This document shows positions 55,501 to 64,000 of a stretch of 64,000 nt of DNA, piece after piece. The position numbers and the translations under genes were made by a program. The notes below the pieces were generated by a model that had not been told where the DNA came from, ran no database searches, and saw only the letters and a list, made by a program, of their open reading frames with translations. Source of the DNA: Symbiodinium natans (taxonomy: Eukaryota > Sar > Dinophyceae > Suessiales > Symbiodiniaceae); contig CAJNDS010002560.1 in the NCBI GenBank assembly GCA_905221605.1, positions 1-64,000 on the forward strand, written 5' to 3'. Positions within the stretch are counted from its first letter, which is position 1, and each line of letters opens with the position of its first letter.

Positions 55501-58029
55501 AAGCTCACCCTTTAAGGCTCAGAAAGGCTAAGGCCTTAGGCTTTAGCATCCCCCATCAAGAACGACCGCGTGCCGGGCTGATGGGCTCCAGATGCCCTGG
55601 TAGCTTGAGCTGCGCGGGCGCAGCAGACTTCTGAATGTTTGCCATGGCCGCCTCTTGCCGGCCTCTGCCCAGCCTCTTCCCGGCCTTTCCCCTCAACTTG
55701 TACTCCAAGAACTTGTACTCCAAGAGAGCCCTTGTCTGCAAAGCCTTCGCAATCCCGTCTGGCAGCCTACTCAGAAGCTGGTTCGGCGACGGGAAGGCCA
55801 CGTCGCTGGGATTTCCCTCGGCCGGTGAACATGTCATTCCAGAGACTCTGCAAGAGGCTTCAGAACACCCCACAGCAAAGACTTGGCCACAGCAAGGTAG
55901 CTGCAGAAGTCTGCGAAACCTACCGAACCAGGGGGTGGCTTTCGACAAGGGAATGTTGTCGCAGATATTCCCCCAATATTGCCAGTGCTTGAGGGTCATT
56001 AGCGCGTGAATCACGCGCTGACACCGAATGTTCTGCCCATTTTGGCCGTGGGACTCTTACGTGGACCTTGTTCATTGATCACACGCCGCTGGAACAGCGA
56101 GTTGCCTTAACACAGGTAGAAGCATCTGTTTCAAGCCGTTCTTTTGATGCCAAGCAGAACCAGAGCTCTGATAATTCACGGGCACAATGCCTTTTCCGAT
56201 TGCACTCTTCAAGGCAGATACCAATCTTGACCCCAGTAGATGAGCCTTTGGTCATCCTTCATTAAAACCTAGGAACCCTTGATGCCCTACAAGACTCCTT
56301 GGGTGTGGGATGGAGTGAGGTCCTTCTTTGAAAGCTCCTCTCGCCAACTGCACTCAGGACAGCGAGGGTTCTGAAGGCGGCGGCAAGCTGTCAGGGCCAT
56401 AGTAAGCAGCTCATGAGCCAAGGGCGATGTTGGGACCATCATTTGAGACCGCAGCCTTTGCTGTCTTGTGACTTGGCGGCTCGGATATGGGGAACCTGCA
56501 GCTACAGCCCGCCTTGAGAGGACACACGTCTTCTTGCATGTGCCAATTGAGTTAAAGCTCGGTATCTGTGGAGTTAAATGAGCAAGCACGAAAAGTCTTT
56601 GTTTGATGCATGTAACGGGTGGATTCGAAAGTCCAAAGCCCGCTAAAGCGACGGGAGCAGGTGTTCCGGTAAAACTTGCGAGGCGACACCTTCATCACCT
56701 TCATGCAGCAAAGGCAAAGGCACCGGGTGCAAGACTTGAAAAGACAGAACGCGTCAGCTCAAAGAATCGTTTTTTTTTGCAGCCCCTCATACGGAGCCGA
56801 GAAGTCATAGCAAAGTCTCACGGAAACAGCGTTCCATTGCGTTCCATAGATGGGCAAGGAGAAGTGTGCTAAAGACAAGCGAATCTGTGACGGGTAGCAA
56901 GCATCCTTTCCACGAACTTAGCAGCTTAGCAGGGCAGAAGTGCCGGTTTTCACAAAGTTAGAAAGCCAGGCGCAGTACAGAGGGGCAGAGGCTTAGTCAA
57001 GCTTAGTTTTGCCAGCCCCTGCCTCACAGTCCTCACAGTGTAGCCGAGGGGGGATGTGGGAGGTCAGCACCTGACTCACAACATTTCCATCTCATGGCCC
57101 AAACTCCGTTACCTCCGATACCTCCGTTGTTCCGGAGCCATGTGCGCTATTGTGTGCGGTGCTGTTTGTTGCCCAATGCAACACTACAAACCCAGCCCAA
57201 GCTAGAGATCCTCCAGGTCTTGAGTTACAGCCTCTGCAGGCTCCGATGCACTCGATACGTCTATGGCGGCTATGGGGTTCTCAGACCTAGGCTGGGTTTG
57301 TCTTTGCTCCCTTAGTCCAGTCCCCTCCTTATTTGGGCCTCCCTACGTACCCGCAACAGAAATCGCACCTCACATGGTAATTTTAAGCTAGTTCACGTGA
57401 GCTAGTTGCCACTGATTCACGTTCACTCGCAGAGGCTTCTTGTCTTAAGGAGGAAGTTTCTTGCGGCCGTGGTCGGCGAATGGTTGTGCTCCGTGCGCCG
57501 GATCTGCAGTTGCTGGGGCGCCAGCCGCGACATCACTTGATTCTGTCCTCGCAGCCTTCAGTCGACCTCTCTCTGGAGCGCTTGCGGTCTGAGACAGCAG
57601 CTGCTGCATGCTCACGTCCTGCATGCTCACATCCCGTTTGAGGGTGTTGGGGTTTGTCCTGATGTGGGAGGCCCTGTTGCAAAGGGAGTCATGCAGCACT
57701 TAGATCATAGGTTGCTTGCCCCCCGCCCCCCCAATGGGCTGTGCAAAGGCCCGGAGGGGGTAGCGTGATGAAGTGGCGCGAAGGGACAGGGGGGTGCGAA
57801 GGAAAGGGAGTTGCACTAACCCTTTGCCAAGGTGGGACAGGTGAGCCCGTGAGCCCCAAACAGTGTGGATATGTGTGATGCTGGTCTGGGTGAAGCTGAG
57901 CAAATGTGCGAAGCTCTTTTGACCAGCCGGGGCCTGTACGTCAAAATGGTGTCCCAGTGTAGTTACGCTTGTACGACTAAGAGATGATTCTTTCCTAAGG
58001 TCTAAAATGGACGGGTACAGGCATCGTGG
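52511..58029. other. Five and a half kilobases without recognised genes
   Basis: No recognisable gene. Simple local repeats occur: CTGCCTGCATCTGC near 52770-52805, AGTAGACTC three times near 53074, TATTTAGGGTTATTTAGGG near 54310, ACTTGTACTCCAAG twice near 55700 and ATGCTCACGTCC/ATGCTCACATCC near 57607. Longer open frames such as 53380-54075 (minus) carry no motif I know. Confidence 0.4.
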
Positions 58030-59030
58030 TTGCAAGCGTGGAGTTCAACCGACCATCTAAGTTCGAAGTGTCGGGTTTAGCTTGCAGGCTTTGGGCCTGG
58101 GAGTCGAGGGCGTCAGGGGCTCTTGGCTTAGAGCTGGGGTCTTGGACTTCGACTTGGACGTGTCCTATGGGCTGTAAGGTAACGATAACTATAGCTGGCT
58201 AAAAACCTTATGTACGAGGTGCTGAAGCCCAAGCAGCATCCGCAGGCCCCAATGTCAGGGCTGGATCTCAATTGCGCCCGAGCATAGCTAGGGTACAAGC
58301 CACCGGAGTATGTGCCGCATGTCCTATGGCCCTATGGTCCGGGTCTCAGCAAGGCCCCCAGCTCACACGGGAGGAGTAACGTACTGCCAATTCCTCTTCG
58401 ATGGAGTTTAACCGACCATTTGTGGAGGTCTTGCCCGAGCATGGTCAGGATACAAGCAACGCCGGCTGCTGCAGCACAGCTACAGTATGTGCCGCATCTC
58501 TTATGGCCCTTTGCACAAGGACTCCGACATCCGCCCCCAAATCACATAGGCATAATGCCCAGCAGCAACCCCAGGCCACCACTCGCAGTGATCCCCTAAG
58601 CCTTCGAGGAAGCGTCATGTAGCAGCAATGCAAATGCGGAAGGTCAGAATGAGTACCAAGAACCCACTGGGCGTGGCCCTTCCGGACTGGGAACTGTTGC
58701 GAACAGCCAGGGGCTAAGCAGCTTCAGCCGCCGTTCTTGGTAAGCATATATGCATGAGACCGTATGCTGCCAGCAGTCTGCATGGATTCCTCTCCAATGA
58801 GGGCCGGCGCAGCTTGTATTCCATCCATGCGCCACGACCTCCATTGGGGCCTGCAGATGCCTCTTGGGCCTTCAGGAGTCGGTTGAACTCCATCGGAGAG
58901 GAATCTGTCCATGCAGACTCGTGACAGTACACTATGCGGGTCACTTGCTGGGCATCATGCTTGTGTGATCTGGGGCATTCTGGGGCGGATGTGGAAGTCC
59001 TTGCTGGACCATTGGACATGCGCGGAGAAA
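58030..59030. repeat. Dispersed, partly inverted repeat family
   Basis: Several diverged copies of one segment. GAGTATGTGCCGCATGTCC (58310) and CAGTATGTGCCGCATCTC (58484) are direct copies. CCTCTTCGATGGAGTTTAACC (58393) is matched on the opposite strand by the GTTGAACTCCATCGGAGAGG segment near 58885. ACATCCGCCCCCAAATCACA (58527) is matched in inverted form by TGTGATCTGGGGCATTCTG near 58965. Copies are 100-180 bp and broken. No coding role is established. Confidence 0.7.
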
Positions 59031-60420
59031 ACCGATGTCCATCCGGAATCCCACGCCCCGCAGAAACGCCTTTCCACGTGTCTTTGCTGGCGTTCGTTCT
59101 GAAAGCCCACAGCTGCTCTGCCTCTGCATAGCTTCGACTGGGATCGTCATCAGCTCGCCAAAGGAGCTCAAGATCACTGATCACTTGCTGTGGACATGAT
59201 TGCTGACCAACACCCACTTCTGACGCTGAGGCTTCTCCAGCACACGCACAACATACAACATGTCGAAGGTGATATGAGCACGTCATCACCCGAGCATGGC
59301 TTCAGCAATCGCTTGCCGCGCACAAGGCCAACCACCAGTCCCGTAGATGCGGACAAGATGGTCCGCGGATGCCCTCACAGATGCATCCACGTCGCCGCAG
59401 TGCCCAAGCAAGTCTCGAAGGTTTGCAAGGACGATGCGGCGGGCATCACTTTCTGCGAAGTGGGCCTTTCTTGCCCTTGCCAGCCTCATACACCACCACC
59501 GACCTGGGATGGCAAAAGCACCGGTGCCATTCTGCGCAAGACCTCCTTTTCGGCGGAGCATGCCAAAACACATCTTAAGGTATCAAATCAAGAGGCACTC
59601 AAAGTACTTCATCTGCTCGGCATCATTTCCGCAGACGTCGGCAATCAAGACATCGTCTTTGAGGGCACGATCATATCTGGCAGAGAAGTCATGAATCGAC
59701 TCGGACCTGCGAAGCAGAAGCCATGGTGCATGACTCCCACGCGTGCAATTTTGCGCAGACGATGAGCAAGCGCCCAATGAAAGGTGTCTTCGGCATGGGG
59801 CATGGGGATTCCTCGGGACGCACTGCGCAAGCTGAGATTCCGAAGAAACGGGCTTAGGGTCTTAGTCCAGACCACACCCAAACGGTGGTTAAGGAGAACT
59901 CCCTGCAGGGAAGCGTGCTTCTCTAGCTTCTGCTTAGGGGTCCTGAGCCTTTCGAGACATTGTCAGGTAACCTGAAGGCATCCAAGCGGAGGCTGAGTTG
60001 CAGCTGCTGCCTCGGGTTCTGATGATCCGAGAAGCCTGAGTATCGAAGGCTTCTCCCTTTAAGCTGCGATCTTCTCCTTTTTGCGATCTTCTCCTTTTTG
60101 AGGTGAACGCCCTCAAATAGATCCATGAGGGGCGAACAGCTGTTTTCAACAAGAGTAACGTGAGTGTTCCATCCATGCCCAGAGACCCATGAGCAGCGCC
60201 GGCAAATATCGGTGCACTGCACATATCTCGGCTCAGGTCGCTCCTGGGTCCTGGTCGGTTGGCACAGTTGGGGTTTGGCGAGGTTCTGGCTGGGAGCGCA
60301 GGGAGAGGGGCGACGCACGCATGTAAGAGCTTTCGCTTTCACATGTCCGACGGACTCGGCGCTAGGTGCGGGTTCCTCCACCGGCGCACTTGCATCTATC
60401 TCATGTGTCAACATCATCGC
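59031..60420 (-). other. Possible decayed coding remnant
   Basis: Several minus-strand frames here have protein-like composition, for example ARRIVLANLRDLLGHCGD (59286-59573) and RALKDDVLIADVCGNDAEQM (59583-59777), but in different registers with stops between. They could be exons of an unrecognised gene or a decayed element. I cannot name a family, and chance is possible. Two GCGATCTTCTCCTTTTT repeats occur near 60070-60100. Confidence 0.2.
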
Positions 60421-63400
60421 CTACGACCGGCCAATTCGAGGAACTCGTTCTTGAACAGGACTGCAGTCGATGGCGAGCCCGTATTTTCGCATACTTGCGC
60501 ATACCTTGGGAATGTGATTTCCACACAAAATGGTACCTCACAGACAGGGGACCTCAGCCAACGTCCGAGACATCCTTGGTGAGTCAGATGAAGTCTCATC
60601 CTGTATTGTCATTTGTTAGATTGTTTGTGAGCTCTAGCAGCCTTCCAGAGCACCAGGTAGTGCCCGGGAAGTGGAGATGGGATGTATGTGCTCACGTGTT
60701 TGTTCTTCACTGAAAGCAGTGTCTCAGATCTTGCCGCACACGAGAATGCCCAAAAAAACAACGCGAGGCATGACTCAACGATTCCATCATGGCCTGGAAG
60801 TGTGACCAACATTGTAACATGTTCCAGACACCTCTGGCAAGTTAGAGTGAGGCAAGGAGGGTTGTTCCCAACGGCTGTTGCAGACAGCGTTCTGATGAAG
60901 CTCCGCAATTAGAGATGCTCTGGGCCAGGCTACCTTGCTTGGCATGCAAAAAGTGAAGGACCTGCATAAACATCCTTTACAGTCCGTGGCCTCTCCCACA
61001 ATCTCCATGTGCGGGGGAAAGGCGAGAGCTACCATCAGACTCAGCCTCCCGAATTTGACCGCTATTTGGCTCTCCTCCGCACCTTGTCAAGGGGTTGCCC
61101 TTGTGCTTGCCCGTTTCATTCCACAAGCCTTTGAGGAACTGAGCAGAGCAGAGCAGTTACTTCAAGGGTCAGTAAACAGTCCAGTATAGCCGTGCCTTGA
61201 CGGACTTCTTCGTTGATGACCCCCTGGCTGCCAGAGCTACTTGGGTGACGGCCTTCACAGGTAGGACTTGAGCACCGCGGAAGGATCCCTCTCCGCACCC
61301 TTGCGCCCTTGCCACGGCTGGTGCCTCCGTCAGTTCCGCCATCGGGTTTTGCGGGGGATTCCTTTGAGGTCACGTGGAGATGGTAGGTTGTGAAACGGGC
61401 CGGAGAGGGTTGCTCCTCACCGTGTGCACGTTTGGAACCTTGATGCTGGTGGGTCCAAGATCAAGGATCTGAGGACATCGTGCTCAGGCTGAAGGCCAAG
61501 TTTCTTTTCAGTCATGCGCATCATACCCTTGTGAGGGCTCCTCCACCTCCACCTACTCGACTTGCTACACTCACTACACTGTCTGCATGTAGGGCCTGTC
61601 CCCGGGCTGCTGTATTCGGTGAAGTGCAGGTAGTGTCCACAGTGTCCAGGTGTCCTTCAGAGCCCATCTTTTCTAGGTTCTGTGATATGATGTGATGTCT
61701 TGTGCCCTCCATCCGATTCCGCAGTCGCAATGAAACCCTAAACCGTGATGCCCAGGCCACTCCACGGCATCCATGGACTCCAGCAAGCCTCATAGGCAGG
61801 TTCCTAAGTAAAGAACCCTTTATGGGCACCCCATAGTATACAGCACCCTTCTAAACAACAACCACAAGGTTGCACACGAATTTGGAGGAAGTGTCCTTCT
61901 AGGGGGGTCAACGTCCGCTGCAGCCCCTTTAGCCTGAGACAGCTTCGGCCCCTTCTGTGGCTGTGAGCCTTAGCATCCCTGACCCTGACAGTCCTCCAAA
62001 CAAATGGATTCGGGGATTGGAGTCCAGACCAGAGAGGTTCCGGAAGGACCCTGAAACCCAAAACAATTTTTCAAGTGGCCGGTGAGACCATCAGGATGAG
62101 CCAGGGCACTCGAACGCCTTAAACTAGCTCCTACGCATTGTCGTGTATCCTGTTGCGCACGTCTTCCACAAGTTCCGCACCTCTTCCACACTTCTTTCGG
62201 CGGCGATAGCCCACTCTTTGCCATCTTGCCCATTGGACTTTGTCCACAGCCATGTGGCGATGCGCACCAATGGGCCTGTGGCGTTTGGAAAGTCCGCCCC
62301 CGGTTAGATAACGGCGCAGAAGGCCATGGCCATCCTGGGCATTACTAGGTGCCTGCTTCTCGAGATGCGGTATCCCCACTACTGGCATGCCAGAGGATTC
62401 TGGATCTTGGCAGCATGACGCAGAATGGCAGACCCTCAGCCCTAAACCCATTTGGTTTGCAACGGAACCCTAAGCTTGCCAGCTTCGAAAGGCGGATGTG
62501 CCCAGAAAATGCCAGCATGACTACTCACTTTCACTTGAGGTGCCTCAGCCTCCGAAAGGGCGCGCCTCAACTTTCCATGCTGCGTCTTTTGAACTGCAAG
62601 GCCTTGGTAGAGTTTGGTGTTTGGCATCTTGTCCCTGAAGACCTTGCCTCCGCGAGCATCTCGAAGAGAAGCGGGGTATGCGACATTCCCTGATGCTCTC
62701 AAGAAGCAGCAGGCAGCATCTGCTGTGAGAGATAAGGCCTGCAAAGCCTGTTGAGCACTTCTTGAGCACTTGCAATCAGAGCACAGAACACGCCACGGTC
62801 GCTGAAAGTGCGACTCTTGCGACTCTGGCAGTTGCCAGCTGCCGGCTCCCCCTTCAGCTGTCCTCGCAGCATTTTCCAGCCGGTTGCTTATGCCCTTCTC
62901 CCTTGCTTTTGTAGTGTTAGCAAAACGACGGACTCCTTTGGCTTAGCTGGCTTACCTGCGTGCTTCAACCCTCCTGCACAGCTTGGTCTTCATCTATAGA
63001 GTCGCGCAGCTTCTGTACGACCAGGGCGGGAAGAGCAGGAAACGGGTAGGGAACTGCCCAGCGGTTGCTGTGCTGTTCATTTGACCCGACTCGTTTTTGA
63101 GGCGGTTTCTGGTGTGCAGGGATTCGTGTTTAGGAGGGAGAGCAAGGGCAACGTGTTCAGAATGCAGGTCGCCCAGGATGCCAAAGCCTGACGCTTCAGC
63201 TGGTGCATCTGCAATAGCAGCCACATGGCCGCCGGGTCGACGGGTTTTGAGGGCTCGTCCATGTAAAGCGTCCTACTTGTACCTGTTCTGTGCACATGTG
63301 TCAGAATCGCAGCTCGTTCATGCTTTAACAAGGCAGCGTTGTGGTGCAGAACACAAGGTCAAATCATACAAAGTTCTCTTTGTGCCTGATGTGTCTCGAT

Positions 63401-64000
63401 GTTCGTAGTCTCCAAGCCTGCCTTTAGGCAAACCAGCATACACAGGAATATCCACTGTTTGCCGACATCTCGTGACGCTGAGACCCTGCGCAGACAACAA
63501 GTTGAGGGCGTCATGCCAAACCAAGGACCACGCACCCATATGACCCATAGGGCACACGGCGCGAGGTGGGTTTTTGTGAGCCAGCAGATTGGCCGCGTGC
63601 GACCAGGTTTACGAAGCCGCAGCTGGCGCAGCTGCCCCAGGCGCTGCCTATGAAGACCGCAAGCAGTGAGTTTCTGCAATGCCGCTGTTATGTCCGAGAA
63701 AGGGCTCGGCGTTTGTGGACACATGGTTGCGGCGCACCCTAGCTCTCCGTTGTGTGGCAAAATCTCAGGGTACAAGGTGAAATCTTGAGGCTGTCGTCTT
63801 GATTACGTAGTATGTGACAGGCCCCGGTCGTCGTTGCGCGATAGAGTATGCAACAATGCCTTTCCCTACTTTAAGGCGAACCCCTTCTTATCTACGAGTT
63901 GCAGAAGCCACAGGGGGACAAGACTTGTATGTGAAACAAGTGGGCGCGACAAATCCATGGCCCAGGGGGGCGGAAAATCTGTGACATGCCCATGTCTTGA
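60421..64000. other. Right end without recognised genes
   Basis: Short frames on both strands, no conserved motif, no RNA gene and no ordered repeat. A leucine-rich stretch (HLRCLSLRKGAPQLSMLRLL, plus strand near 62530-62590) is weakly reminiscent of a leucine-rich repeat but is isolated. Confidence 0.35.

Noticed and set aside
59190-59765. 191-codon plus-strand frame
   Set aside because: It begins at a non-ATG codon and overlaps more protein-like pieces on the minus strand. Likely a shadow.

Overview
The window looks like nuclear DNA of a large-genome protist, most likely a dinoflagellate. The evidence is indirect: Ty1/copia elements with long basic gag proteins, tracts of CCCTAAA telomere-type repeat, heavy tandem and inverted duplication, a MULE transposase and an ISXO2-like transposase remnant, and very little recognisable host coding sequence. 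Short matches to the 3' end of the dinoflagellate spliced leader (TGGCTCAAG, TTGGCTCAAG) sit at element boundaries. No bacterial operon, rRNA, tRNA or CRISPR array is visible.

The left 39.6 kb is almost wholly mobile DNA. Two copies of one Ty1/copia element lie in inverted orientation: copy A (minus, 1641-10467, 5' truncated) and copy B (plus, about 25785-35096). Each carries gag, protease, integrase, reverse transcriptase and RNase H, plus a roughly 565-codon overlapping frame between protease and integrase that is described under findings. At the 3' end of both copies a polypurine tract is followed by the LTR start TGATATATGTGAC, and that LTR is interrupted by an unclassified 'XY' unit. X holds a cysteine-rich ORF and Y is a hairpin-rich non-coding segment. 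The XY unit is present once left of A and in two tandem forms right of B, so the inverted repeat covers roughly 10 kb per arm.

Between A and B lie telomere-like repeats with a minisatellite (10613-11680), a broken MULE transposase (11929-14307), a 52-bp G4T4-containing minisatellite (14405-15290), low-complexity DNA, and a copia LTR/leader fragment C. Fragment C is split by an 8.3-kb array of four near-identical 1.74-kb units alternating with three 0.45-kb spacers (16931-25245). The array is flanked by a perfect 6-bp target duplication, has TG...CA unit ends, and is best read as an LTR-internal-LTR tandem array.

Right of B, after the two XY units, come a further copia LTR/leader start (39037-39580), a second MULE C-terminal remnant (40855-41409), a second 52-bp array (41546-42450) and an ISXO2-like transposase remnant (42752-43210). 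From 43.3 kb to the end I see no gene I can name. That part holds short repeats, a duplicated 0.35-kb segment (46733/47497) and a dispersed repeat family near 58-59 kb, and otherwise resembles intergenic or intronic DNA.
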